Origin: an uncultured Bacillota bacterium
GTDB lineage: Bacteria > Bacillota_I > Bacilli_A > RF39 > UBA660
Reading direction: 5' to 3'
NCBI GenBank assembly: GCA_945867665.1
Contig: CAMBIR010000006.1
Location: 1 to 57,877 of the forward strand
DNA length: 57,877 nucleotides
In this document: piece after piece, positions 16,161-25,507 of the stretch
Layout of the letters: every line of letters starts with the position of its first letter
Numbering within the stretch: position 1 is the stretch's first letter
Made by a program: the position numbers and the translations under genes
Notes under the pieces: model-generated
Seen by the model: only the letters and a program-made list of their open reading frames with translations
Told to the model about the DNA's origin: nothing
Database searches by the model: none

Positions 16161-17437
16161 TATGGGTTACTTAAAAGTTAATTCGGGGGGGGGCAAGAAA
16201 TAATTATTTAAAAAGAATACTTATTTTTCTTGTTGCTTTGATTATTTATTTTTTACTGGTTACAGGAAGTACATATGCCTACCTCTATTTAGAAAATAAA
16301 AATAGTAATATTACTGGTAGGGGAGGTTGTTTTGTTGTTGATTACCAGGCTACTTCTATTAATGCTAGTAATTTAGTTAGTACAGTGAATTATCAAGATG
16401 GTGCTAGTAGTGTGATTACAATTTCTAAGAATAGTTCTTGTAATATTTATGATTATGCTAATATTTATCTGCACACAAATGAAAATATTACAGCACCAAT
16501 TACCAATATTCAGGCATTAAGGTATAAAGTTACAACGGATAGTGGAAATTATTGGGAGAGAAATGGAGTAATTACGACAAAAGGAGATACTTTACTAGCA
16601 ACTGTGCCAATTACTTCAGAAAAAACAATTTATCATATTTATTTATGGATTGATTCTAGTGTGTCTTTAGGACATTATGATAATACTAGTTATTCAGGAT
16701 ATCTTTATGCGACTAGTATTCAGAGTTCTTCAGTTAATGATGATAGTGTTCCTCCTATTTTGTTTTTGAAGAAAAGTACTTATGTAGAAGGTTTTCGTAA
16801 TTGGACGTTAAGTAATGCTACTGTATCCGAAGATAATATTTTAACTTTAGCACCTACTGGGACTAGTGGATATGCTGATTCTTTTTATGATGTGGATGGA
16901 GAATATTGGTATGTTACTTTTGATGGATATACAACAAGCGTTTCTACTAGTAATTCTCCATATGGTGGATTTATGATTGACGTTGTATATTTTGATATTA
17001 ATTATAATAAGACTGTGGCACCAAATGGTTATGATTCTAATGGTTACTCCGATGCTTTAAAATTGAATACTTGGAAAAATGGTTTTAAGTGGGATGGTTA
17101 TTCTGGGTATGGAAAAGATGTTAAGTACTTAAAATTAAAGTTTAGTACTGGAGATAATTATAGCCAACCTATTACTAAAATTAGAAATTTTAAAATATAT
17201 GGTCAATTAAAAAATAATTTTTATGATATTGAAGTTCATGCTCTTGATAATGTGGGAGTTAATTTAATTAAATATGCTAAGGGAGAATTTGGAAAAGAAT
17301 ATTTTGATAATCAGGGAACTGTTGTAACAGATGGTAAGGTTAGGGTAGTGGAGAATGGATATTATACTTTTTATGTAAGCGATAAAAAGGGAAATGTAAG
17401 TATTAGTACGATTTTAATTAAAAATATAGAGAAGTAA
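16161..17437 (+). CDS. Surface-anchored protein gene, out of frame at a G9 tract (phase-variable)
   Basis: ATG 16161 has AAGGAGA upstream and reads MGYLKVNSGGGKK, then TAA, because of nine G at 16185-16193. With eight G the frame would continue ...NSGGARNNYLKRILIFLVAL straight into the long frame that is open to 17437. That frame begins with a membrane segment (IFLVALIIYFLLVTGSTYAY) and a Cys in GRGGCFVVDYQ, and continues as a Thr/Ser/Tyr/Asn-rich, beta-type exported protein of about 400 residues with lectin- or Ig-like look (DGEYWYVTFDGYTT; C-terminal DNVGVNLIKYA, YTFYVSDKKGNVS). The whole would be about 424 aa. The family is not recognised. The gene is probably off in this copy. Confidence 0.75.
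16185..16193 (+). repeat. Homopolymer G9 tract (contingency tract)
   Basis: Nine consecutive G in a very AT-rich sequence, nine codons after a well-placed start. It is the longest G run I saw in the window; the next is G7 in recO. Confidence 0.9.
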
Positions 17438-17447
17438 GGTGAAAAAT

Positions 17448-18116
17448 ATGAAATTAGTTGGAAATCATTGGGATAATGTTTTAGATTGTGAATATCATAA
17501 GGACTATTTTAAAAGAATTGTTGCTTTTATTAATAAGGAATATCAGGAAAGGGAAATTTTTCCTCCAAAGTCAAGAATTTTAAGGGCACTTACTTTAACT
17601 GATTATGATGATGTTCGGGTTGTTATATTGGGGCAAGATCCTTATCATGGTGTGGGGGAAGCCAATGGATTAGCGTTTGCGGTTTCTGATGGAGTGAAAC
17701 TTCCCCCATCTTTAAGAAATATTTATAAAGAACTTTATAGTGATTTAGGCATTCCACCTGCTGGTGTTGGGAATTTAGAGTGTTGGGCTAAGGAAGGTGT
17801 ACTTCTTTTGAATGCTGTTTTGACGGTAGAAAAAGATAAACCAGCATCTCATAAATCTTTGGGGTGGGAAAATTTTACGGATGCAATTATTCGCAGTTTA
17901 AATGATAAAGATAGTCCGGTTGTGTTTATTTTATGGGGAAATTTTGCTAAAGGTAAGAAGAGTTTGATTACGAATCCAAAACATTATGTCATAGAGTCAA
18001 CGCACCCTTCTCCTTTTTCGGCTAATTATGGTTTTTTTGGCAGTAAGCCATTTTCTAAAACAAACGAATTTTTGAGAAAAAACCATTTAAAAGAGATTGA
18101 TTGGCATGTGTATTAA
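17448..18116 (+). CDS. ung: Uracil-DNA glycosylase, family 1
   Basis: Removes uracil from DNA to start base-excision repair. I use ATG 17448 with AAGGTG at 17436-17441; a GTG at 17439 lies inside that ribosome site. The 222-aa chain has the catalytic motif GQDPYHG (with the Asp that activates water), LPPSLRNIYKEL, LLLNAVLTVEKDKPASH, and the DNA-intercalating STHPSPFSANYGF. The length matches bacterial Ung. It lies 11 bases after the phase-variable gene. Confidence 0.97.
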   Translation: MKLVGNHWDNVLDCEYHKDYFKRIVAFINKEYQEREIFPPKSRILRALTLTDYDDVRVVILGQDPYHGVGEANGLAFAVSDGVKLPPSLRNIYKELYSDLGIPPAGVGNLECWAKEGVLLLNAVLTVEKDKPASHKSLGWENFTDAIIRSLNDKDSPVVFILWGNFAKGKKSLITNPKHYVIESTHPSPFSANYGFFGSKPFSKTNEFLRKNHLKEIDWHVY

Positions 18117-18126
18117 AAAAGATAGT

Positions 18127-18679
18127 TTAATCTTTTAAAGATTTTGCTATCTTTTCTACTTCTCCAAGAGAAATTCCTGCTGATGCGCTAATAGTTTTTA
18201 ATGAAACATTTTGTTTCAATAAATTTTTTATCATTTCTTGTTGTTTTTTACTCTCACCCTGTTTAATACCTTGTTCAATTCCTCTTTTTAGAGCATCTTG
18301 CTCTAATAGTTCAAATCGGTAATCAATGCTTTCTTCAAATGGTAAAGCCTTGTTTAAAGTGATTATAATAAATATTAAAAGAGTAAGCCATATTTCTCTC
18401 CATTAATCCAGGATAGAAGGTTCTATTAATTTCAATTGATAAATCTGTATATTTATCGATATTGATGATAAAGTCACAAATATACTGCTTGTCCTTATAA
18501 TGGTTTAAAATTAAATCATTATTTTTTAACGCTAAGGTTTTATTTTCTAGGTTTAAATGAATATCATTTTCTTCTAATACTAATTCAACTAGTCTTTTTA
18601 AGACATTAGGATTTTTTCTAAATACAGACTTAAACATGGCATTATACATTAAATAAGGTACTTTTATATCTTCTTTCAT
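18127..18679 (-). pseudogene. Rpn-like PD-(D/E)XK nuclease gene, copy 1 (internal deletion)
   Basis: From ATG 18679 the frame reads MKEDIKVPYLMYNAMFKSVF, YICDFIINIDKY and LSIEINRTFYPG, resembling the recombination-promoting nuclease/transposase-like family (D...ExN core). After FKQG it jumps out of frame into the family's C-terminal tail (LPFEESIDYRFELLEQDALK ... EVEKIAKSLKD, stop at 18127). Compared with copy 2, about 360 bp between FKQG and LPFEE are missing; short shared sequence (CCTTG) lies at the join. The last codons form part of a nested hairpin that also acts as terminator. Confidence 0.7.
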
Positions 18680-18794
18680 TTCTTTTTTCCTCCTTTCTAG
18701 AGAGATTATCCCTCTACTTATATTATTCACGTTTACTTCTCTAAAATCCTTTTTAAGAGGAGAAAAAATGATAAAAATAATTGATATTTCTTCA

Positions 18795-18823
18795 TTGACA
18801 AGTTGGTATTATTCAAGTTAAAA
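18795..18823 (+). promoter_or_regulatory. Probable addB promoter
   Basis: TTGACA at 18795-18800 and, 17 bases on, TTAAAA (18818-18823), followed by AT-rich DNA up to the start at 18859. The -35 is ideal and the -10 is weak. Confidence 0.45.
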
Positions 18824-18858
18824 TGATATTGACTTAAACTTTAGGAAGTAGGGATAGG

Positions 18859-21237
18859 ATGGAAGAGTTAAAGATTTTAGATAATACAATTTTGATTGTG
18901 ATGGATGAAGATAAAGAAAAGGTTATTCAATATTTTAGTGAAAAGAAGAGAAGGCATGCGAAAATATTTACCCTATCTGAATTTATGAATCAGTATTATT
19001 TTTCTTATGATGAGCGCGCAATTTATTATTTAAAGTGTCATTATCAATTTCAGTATGATGTTAGTTTGATGTATTTATCTTTGTTGTATGATGTTATCGA
19101 TACTAATATTTTGGATGAAAAGGTTAGGATGCTGCAAGAGATAAAACGTGAGTTAGAAGAGCATCATCTTCTTTTCTTTCATCCTTATTTTCGTGAGTAT
19201 TTAGAGGATAAAGAGATTTTATTTTTTGATGTTTTTTTTGATTCTAGGGCACAGAAGTTATATTCTGATTTAGAGAAAAATTTTAAGGTAAGTAAATTTT
19301 ATCTAGAAAGGGAGAATTATAATCAGGAAGTAATGTATGAGTTTTCTGATATTGAGACTGAGGTTGTTTACGTGGCAAGTTCTATTTTAGAAAAAATTAA
19401 AGGAGGAATTCTACCTTCCCAGATTAAATTATGTGGCGTTACGGGAGAATATTTACCGGTTGTAAAACGTGTTTTTTCTTGGTTTTCTTTACCTCTTAAT
19501 TTATCTGATAATTATTTATATGGGACAGTGATGGGACAAGACTTTTTGGCACTTTTAGAGAGTGATATTTTTCTAACAATGGATTCTTTTTCTAAAAAAT
19601 ATGCACTTAAACAAAAAGAAGAGGTAGAAATATTTGAGATGATTTGCGATATTGTGAATCGTTATTCATGGGTAGATGATTATTTGGAAGTACGGGACTT
19701 TTTGATTCATGATTTTAAGCATACTAAAATAAAGGGAAATGTAGATAGTAATGCAATTGAAGTTCTTTCTCATTTGAGAAATGTAGGGGATGATAGTATT
19801 GTCTTTTTGCTTGGTTTTAATCAGGGACTTATTCCTAAGTTAAAACGAGACGAGGGCTATTTTAATGATACTTTGAAGAAAAAGTTAGGTTTATTTACGA
19901 CAGGGGATGAGAATAAGCTTGAGAAGGAAAGATGGCTTCAAGAGATAAGTCATGTTAAAAATTTGGTGATTACTTCGAAGAAAAAGAGTCCTTTGGGAGA
20001 TTTTTATCTATCTAGTTTGAATGATGATTTAAAAATGAGAGTAGAGGAGGGGAAAATTACTTATTTATACTCGGATCTTTATAATCAGTTAATGTTAGGA
20101 GAAAAGTTGGATACTTTAGTGAAATATAATGAGCGGGAGGATGATTTAGATTATCTTTATCAAGGATATCGGGATATTCCTTATTTAACTTATGATTCTT
20201 CTTTTACAGGAATTAATAAGGAGAAGTTAAGAGAGTATTTGAAAGGTAAGTTTACGTTATCTTATAGTGCAATGAATAGTTATTACCAATGTGGGTTTCG
20301 CTACTACTTAAGTAATATTTTAAAATTGAATTTATCTCCTCATACTTTTTATACGATTTTGGGAAATATTTTTCATGAGGTTTTGTCTTGTTATAAGAGG
20401 AGTGATTTTGATTTTGACTTGATTTATGATAGAGTAGTAGAAAAATATGGAGAAGTTTACTCTTATGATGCTAGAGAACGTTTTTTCTTGAAAAATTTAA
20501 AGGGAGAATTAAAGTTTATTCTTGATACCATTTTAGAACAGGAAGAGTTTAATCAATTGGAGGATGTTTATGTTGAAGAGCGGGTAGTTAAAAATTATCA
20601 GAAAGATTCTTATGAAGTTTGGTTTAAGGGCTTTGTTGATAAGATGTTAGTAAGTTCGGATAAAAAATTCATCTCTATTATTGATTATAAAACAGGAAAT
20701 CCTAATTTGAATTTGAATGACACGATTTATGGGCTGGATTTGCAGTTACCAATTTATCTTTTCTTGGCGAAGAATAAGTTTCCAGAGGCTAGAATTATTG
20801 GGTTTTATTTGCAAAAAATTTTGAATAATGAAATTAAACGGGATAATCAACACTCTTATCTTGAATTAAAGAAGGAAAATTTGAAGTTACAGGGATATAG
20901 TAATTCCGATACGACAATTTTGTCTTTATTTGATAATGGTTATTTTGATAGCAAAGTGATTAAGGGAATGAAAATGACTTCTAAGGGGCTTGGGAGTAAA
21001 AAAGTATTAGATGATTTTCAAATGGAGAATTTGAGCGCTTTAGCAGAAGTGAAGATAAAGGAGGCAATTCAGGGAATAATAGATGCTAATTTTTCTATTA
21101 ATCCTAAGCGAATTGGGAATGATAATGTAGGTTGTAAGTATTGTTTGTACCGAGATATTTGTTTTATGAGTGAAAAAGATATTGTTGATTTAAAAGAATA
21201 TAAGAATTTAGAATTTTTGGGAGGTGAAAATACTTAA
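18859..21237 (+). CDS. addB: AddB/RexB-like helicase-exonuclease subunit
   Basis: Partner of AddA in the double-strand break repair complex. At 792 aa it is much shorter than B. subtilis AddB (over 1100 aa), and the N-terminal part is strongly diverged. The C-terminal nuclease domain is recognisable: Cys478 in NSYYQCGFRYYLSNILKL, the PD-(D/E)XK core IIDYKTGNPNL (Asp609, Lys611), QLPIYLFL, and the Cys cluster GCKYCLYRDICF (Cys759, 762, 768). The four Cys fit the 4Fe-4S staple of AddB. addA follows after 100 bases. Assignment rests on the C-terminus and the neighbour. Confidence 0.85.
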   Translation: MEELKILDNTILIVMDEDKEKVIQYFSEKKRRHAKIFTLSEFMNQYYFSYDERAIYYLKCHYQFQYDVSLMYLSLLYDVIDTNILDEKVRMLQEIKRELEEHHLLFFHPYFREYLEDKEILFFDVFFDSRAQKLYSDLEKNFKVSKFYLERENYNQEVMYEFSDIETEVVYVASSILEKIKGGILPSQIKLCGVTGEYLPVVKRVFSWFSLPLNLSDNYLYGTVMGQDFLALLESDIFLTMDSFSKKYALKQKEEVEIFEMICDIVNRYSWVDDYLEVRDFLIHDFKHTKIKGNVDSNAIEVLSHLRNVGDDSIVFLLGFNQGLIPKLKRDEGYFNDTLKKKLGLFTTGDENKLEKERWLQEISHVKNLVITSKKKSPLGDFYLSSLNDDLKMRVEEGKITYLYSDLYNQLMLGEKLDTLVKYNEREDDLDYLYQGYRDIPYLTYDSSFTGINKEKLREYLKGKFTLSYSAMNSYYQCGFRYYLSNILKLNLSPHTFYTILGNIFHEVLSCYKRSDFDFDLIYDRVVEKYGEVYSYDARERFFLKNLKGELKFILDTILEQEEFNQLEDVYVEERVVKNYQKDSYEVWFKGFVDKMLVSSDKKFISIIDYKTGNPNLNLNDTIYGLDLQLPIYLFLAKNKFPEARIIGFYLQKILNNEIKRDNQHSYLELKKENLKLQGYSNSDTTILSLFDNGYFDSKVIKGMKMTSKGLGSKKVLDDFQMENLSALAEVKIKEAIQGIIDANFSINPKRIGNDNVGCKYCLYRDICFMSEKDIVDLKEYKNLEFLGGENT

Positions 21238-21265
21238 GAAGATTTATCTGTTAAGATATAGATAG

Positions 21266-21304
21266 TTGAATAAAAATTTTAATGATGTAATATTTTTTAT
21301 TCAA
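21266..21304 (+). terminator. Hairpin between addB and addA
   Basis: TTGAATAAAA (21266-21275) pairs with TTTTATTCAA (21295-21304). No T run follows the stem, so it may be an RNA-processing or attenuation hairpin instead of a full terminator. Confidence 0.4.
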
Positions 21305-21337
21305 TGAAGAAATGAATTTGATAAGGAAGTGATTTTT

Positions 21338-24300
21338 ATGATACCAGTAAAGCCAGAAGGGGTAACTTGGACAGATGAACAGTGGGAAGCTATTTATGAA
21401 GATGGGAAAAATATTATTGTTTCGGCGGGTGCTGGTTCGGGGAAGACTGCTGTTTTGACGGAGAGAGTAATTCGTAAATTGAAGGATGGGGTTGATGTTA
21501 ATCGGTTGCTTATCTTAACTTTTACGAAGGCTGCCGCGGGAGAGATGGCAGATAGAATTCGCAAGAAGATAAAAAAAATACCGGAATTAAGGGAACAACT
21601 GGATTTACTTGATTCTGCTTATATTACGACTTTTGATAGTTTTGCTTTATCTATCGTAAAAAAGTATCATTATCTTCTTAATGTGGATTCTAATATAGGA
21701 ATTATTGATTCTAGTGTTATTACTTTGGAAAAATTACGGATTATGGATGAGATTTTTCTTGCTTATTATGAGGAAGAAAATCCAAAGTTTTTGAAGATGA
21801 TTCGTACATTTTGTACAAAGGATGATGAGGATATTAAGAGTTCTATTTTAAGAATTAGTAATCAATTGGATTTATTATCGGATAAGACTTTATATTTAAA
21901 TGAATATATGGATAAGTATTATCATGAAGAGAGATTAAAAGGGTGTGTTTTAGAATATTTTTCGTTAATTCAAGAAAAAATTGATTTTATTTTCAAGACG
22001 GTTGATGATATTTCTTTGCTTGATTCTGAGTTTGCGATTAAACTGGAGGAGTCTTTAGAGATTCTTCGGGGGATTACTTGCTATAACGATATTCTGAGTC
22101 ATTTAAATGTTAAATTGCCGTCCGCTCCAAGAGGAAGTGAGGATGAGCTAAAGAAGTTAAAGGCTAAAATTAGTGATACGATTAAGGAAATTAAGACTTT
22201 AGCCAATTACTCGGATGAAGAAGAAATTATTGATACTCTTAAAAGTACTTCTGATACGGTTTCAATGATGATTGAGATTATTCTAAAGTTTACGGAGAAA
22301 ATGGGGCAATATAAAAGAGAAAAAGGGGCTTATGAATTTAATGATATTGCGATTATGGCCATTGATGTTGTTAAAAATAATGATTGGGTAAGGACGGAAC
22401 TTACCAATTATTTTCAAGAGATTATGATTGATGAATATCAGGATACGAATGATTTGCAAGAAGAATTTATTTCTTTGATTAGTCAACATAATGTTTATAT
22501 GGTAGGGGATATTAAACAATCTATTTATCGCTTTCGGAATGCAAATCCTTATATTTTTAAGAATAAATATGATTTATATCAGGAGAGTAATGTTGATAAG
22601 AAAATTGATTTGAATAAGAATTTTCGTTCCAGAAGGGAAGTTTTAGAGAATATTAATACGATATTTACTTTGATTATGAATGATACTTTAGGAGGGGCTA
22701 ACTATTTAGAGAGTCATCAGATGATTTTTGGTAATGAGGCTTATATAAAGGAAGATACTTTAACTTCTCATGAGATGGAGATTGTTCGCTACGATTATTT
22801 AAAAGAGGATGGCTTTAGCAAAGATGAGATTGAAGCTTTTATTATTGCTCGTGATATTTTAGATAAAGTAGGATCTGGGTATTTGGTTTTTGATAAAGAA
22901 GATGGTGTTTTAAGGAAGGCTACTTATTGTGATTTTGCTATTATTATGGATAGGGCTACTACTTTTGATTTGTATAAAAAAATTTTTGGCTTTTTAGGTA
23001 TTCCTCTTACGATTTTAAAAAATGAGAAGATGAATGATGAAAATGATATTTTGGTTATTTGTAATTTGATTAAACTGATTTTAAAACTGTATAAGCAAGA
23101 GATAGATACTGAATTTAAGTATTTGTATATTAGTATTGCTAGAAGTTTTTTATATGCGATGTCGGATGAGGAGATTTTTTCTAGTTTTATTTCTAATGAT
23201 TATTTAAAAAGTGATCTTGTTTCTAAGTGTTTGCTATTATCTAGGCGACTATCTTATACGACACCTCATCAGTTAATTGATGATATTATTTCTACTTTTT
23301 CTTTTTATGAGAAGTATATTACGGTAGGAGATGTTCGTGGGGGAATTGTGAAGTTATCTAAAGTTCGGGAGATGGCGGTTAATTTAGAGGCTTTGGGATA
23401 TTCAATTGAAGAATTTTCTTCTCATTTATCTTCTCTTTTAGATAAGGGAATTGAAATGCAATATGAAGTTAATGATAATGGGTCTGATTCGGTTAAGTTA
23501 ATGACAATTCATAAATCAAAGGGACTAGAGTATCCAGTTTGCTATTTTAGTGGGTTATATAAAAAGTTTAATATTAGTGATTTAAAAGAGCGGTTTTTAT
23601 ATGATAAAACTTATGGCATTATTGCTCCTTATTTTAATGAGGGAATTGGAGAAGTGATTTGGAAAGATTTGGTGCGTGATAAGTATTTAAAAGAAGAAAT
23701 ATCTGAAAAGATTCGTTTGTTTTATGTTGCCTTAACGAGGGCAAGGGAGAAGATGATTATGGTACTTCCTGGTTGTGATAAGGAAGATAGGTTATCTTCG
23801 GCAACGGTTTTGAGCGATACCATTAAAAAGAATTTTCGGACACTTGGGGATATGATTGATTTTATTTCTTTTCGTCTTTCTGCTTATGAAAAGAAGGTAT
23901 CACTTGCGGATGTTCATTTGACACATGATTATGCCTATTTAAAAAAGAGTAATTATCAAGATTCTCTTTGTCAAGTTGATAAGAAGATAGAAGTATTTTC
24001 TTATCATCACAAGCCTTCTTTAGGGAGGGGTGAGGTTCAGAATTTTTCTCTGAAAAGTCATGAAATTATGAGTAAGAGTCAGTATGAGGTCATGAGGCTA
24101 GGGACGATGGTTCATGAATATTTGGAGTATTTTTCTTTTCACAGTCCTAATTATGAAAAAATTTTAGATGATCGAGTGAGGAAAATGATAAAAACTTTAA
24201 TGAATTCTCCCTTGCTTGATAGGATAGATGAGGCTAAGATTTATCAAGAATATGAATTTATTTTTGAGGAAGATGGAGAGAAGTTTCATGGAATTATTGA

Positions 24301-24484
24301 TTTAATGTTAGAATATGAAGAGGAGATTTTGATTATTGATTATAAGTTATCTAATATTTTGGATAGTGCATATGATTTGCAATTGAAGGGATACTATCAT
24401 TATGTTTCTAAAAATACAAATAAAAAAATAAGACTTTATTTATACTCTTTAATGAGTGGAGAGTTTAGAGAAGTAGAAGTATAG
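21338..24484 (+). CDS. addA: AddA, UvrD-type helicase-nuclease subunit
   Basis: ATP-driven helicase and nuclease of the AddAB recombination complex. I use ATG 21338 (MIPVKPEGVTW) with AAGGAAG upstream; a GTG at 21329 overlaps that site. The 1048-aa chain shows Walker A SAGAGSGKTAVLTERV, motif II MIDEYQDTNDLQ, GDIKQSIYRFRNANP, motif V/VI KLMTIHKSKGLEYPV and RLFYVALTRAREKMIMV, and the C-terminal nuclease GTMVHEYLEYF...GIIDLMLEY...ILIIDYKLSN. It is somewhat shorter than B. subtilis AddA. Both nuclease domains keep their metal-binding and DYK-type residues, so the complex is probably active. Confidence 0.95.
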   Translation: MIPVKPEGVTWTDEQWEAIYEDGKNIIVSAGAGSGKTAVLTERVIRKLKDGVDVNRLLILTFTKAAAGEMADRIRKKIKKIPELREQLDLLDSAYITTFDSFALSIVKKYHYLLNVDSNIGIIDSSVITLEKLRIMDEIFLAYYEEENPKFLKMIRTFCTKDDEDIKSSILRISNQLDLLSDKTLYLNEYMDKYYHEERLKGCVLEYFSLIQEKIDFIFKTVDDISLLDSEFAIKLEESLEILRGITCYNDILSHLNVKLPSAPRGSEDELKKLKAKISDTIKEIKTLANYSDEEEIIDTLKSTSDTVSMMIEIILKFTEKMGQYKREKGAYEFNDIAIMAIDVVKNNDWVRTELTNYFQEIMIDEYQDTNDLQEEFISLISQHNVYMVGDIKQSIYRFRNANPYIFKNKYDLYQESNVDKKIDLNKNFRSRREVLENINTIFTLIMNDTLGGANYLESHQMIFGNEAYIKEDTLTSHEMEIVRYDYLKEDGFSKDEIEAFIIARDILDKVGSGYLVFDKEDGVLRKATYCDFAIIMDRATTFDLYKKIFGFLGIPLTILKNEKMNDENDILVICNLIKLILKLYKQEIDTEFKYLYISIARSFLYAMSDEEIFSSFISNDYLKSDLVSKCLLLSRRLSYTTPHQLIDDIISTFSFYEKYITVGDVRGGIVKLSKVREMAVNLEALGYSIEEFSSHLSSLLDKGIEMQYEVNDNGSDSVKLMTIHKSKGLEYPVCYFSGLYKKFNISDLKERFLYDKTYGIIAPYFNEGIGEVIWKDLVRDKYLKEEISEKIRLFYVALTRAREKMIMVLPGCDKEDRLSSATVLSDTIKKNFRTLGDMIDFISFRLSAYEKKVSLADVHLTHDYAYLKKSNYQDSLCQVDKKIEVFSYHHKPSLGRGEVQNFSLKSHEIMSKSQYEVMRLGTMVHEYLEYFSFHSPNYEKILDDRVRKMIKTLMNSPLLDRIDEAKIYQEYEFIFEEDGEKFHGIIDLMLEYEEEILIIDYKLSNILDSAYDLQLKGYYHYVSKNTNKKIRLYLYSLMSGEFREVEV

Positions 24485-24514
24485 GAAGAATTAGAAATAG
24501 AGAGAAGAGATAAA

Positions 24515-24877
24515 GTGGCTAGAAAGTGTATTGTTGTTAAAACTTATTGTGATAGAGAAGATGTTATGAATAGAATTATTGATTGCTTGCTTAAAAAAAG
24601 ATTAGTGGCGGGAAGTCAAGTAGTAGAGGTGAATTCGAAATATTGGTGGAATCATACTTTATGTTAAAAGGGTGAGTATCAATTGTCTTTTCGAAGTACT
24701 TATGATTTATTTCCTCTAATTAAGAAAGAAATTTTAGAGAGTCATAATTATGAGGTGTTAGAGATTTCTTGTACAGAGATTTTAGATGCTTCCTTGGAAT
24801 TTTTGGATTGGATACGTAGAGAAGTTAGAGAAGAGGAGTCGATAAACTTTGATGAGGATAAAAAATATTATTTTTGA
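24515..24877 (+). pseudogene. cutA-like gene with an internal stop
   Basis: From GTG 24515 the frame reads ARKCIVVKTYCDREDVMNRI, KKRLVAGSQVVEV, NSKYWWNHTLC, then TAA at 24665-24667. It continues in the same frame as KGEYQLSFRSTYDLFPLIKK, ESHNYEVLEIS and LEFLDWIRREV to 24877. This is the full CutA1 fold (YWW...EY.L..kt...HpYEvpEi), a small trimeric protein once linked to divalent-cation tolerance. One nonsense codon splits it. It lies in a run of decayed genes and overlaps the broken HAD gene. Confidence 0.75.
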
Positions 24878-25470
24878 TATTGGTAATGTGATTCTTCATT
24901 TTGATTTAGAGAAAGTTCTTCCTCATTTTGCCAAGACAGAGGTGGAGCGAAATTTTCTGATTCAAGAGGTTGTTCATTCTCCTGAGTGGCTTTTATACTC
25001 TTTAGTGGATACTGGTTTTCTTTCTAGGCAACAGGCTATTGCTATTGATGGAGGATAGAACTAATCATAAGAATGATAAATTGATAGAAGATTTTTGGTA
25101 TCACTATAATGAATATAGTTTTATTGATGAAAAAGTCCTTAATTAGCTTAAAATTTTAAAAGAGAAGGGGTATTCTATTTATTTGCTTTCTAATATTAAT
25201 GAACATACGTTTATTTCAATTCAAGATAGTGAGTTATTTAAGATAGTAGATGGGTATGTATTTTCCTATCTTGAGCATCAAGTAAAGCCATATGAATCGA
25301 TTTATTTGACATTATTAGAGAGATTTAAATTGAAAAAAGAGGAATGTTTGTTTATTGATGATAATCTTAATAATGTATCTACTGCTAAGAAATTAGGAAT
25401 GCAGGCTGAAGTGGTTATTCCCGATTGTTATCATAGTATTGTTGAGGTGCTAGAGAAAAATAAAATTTGA
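24852..25470 (+). pseudogene. HAD-superfamily hydrolase gene with frameshift and nonsense codon
   Basis: ATG 24852 begins MRIKNIIFDIGNVILHFDLE (HAD motif I, DxGxV). After IDGG near 25055 the frame must shift by one base to continue as EDRTNHKNDKLIEDFWYHYN, and a TAG at 25144-25146 interrupts it again. Beyond this it reads KILKEKGYSIYLLSNINEHT (motif II, SN), KPYESIYLTLLERF (motif III Lys) and CLFIDDNLNNVSTAKKLGMQ (motif IV, DD), so it is a decayed YihX-like/IA-subfamily phosphatase of about 200 residues. Confidence 0.8.
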
Positions 25471-25507
25471 GAAATTCACTTTTTTAGTTAAAAGAAAAAA
25501 AGATAGT

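Noticed and set aside
24665..24667. Programmed readthrough or recoding of the cutA stop
   Set aside because: It is TAA, not TGA or TAG, no stem or readthrough context is seen, and the neighbours are also decayed.
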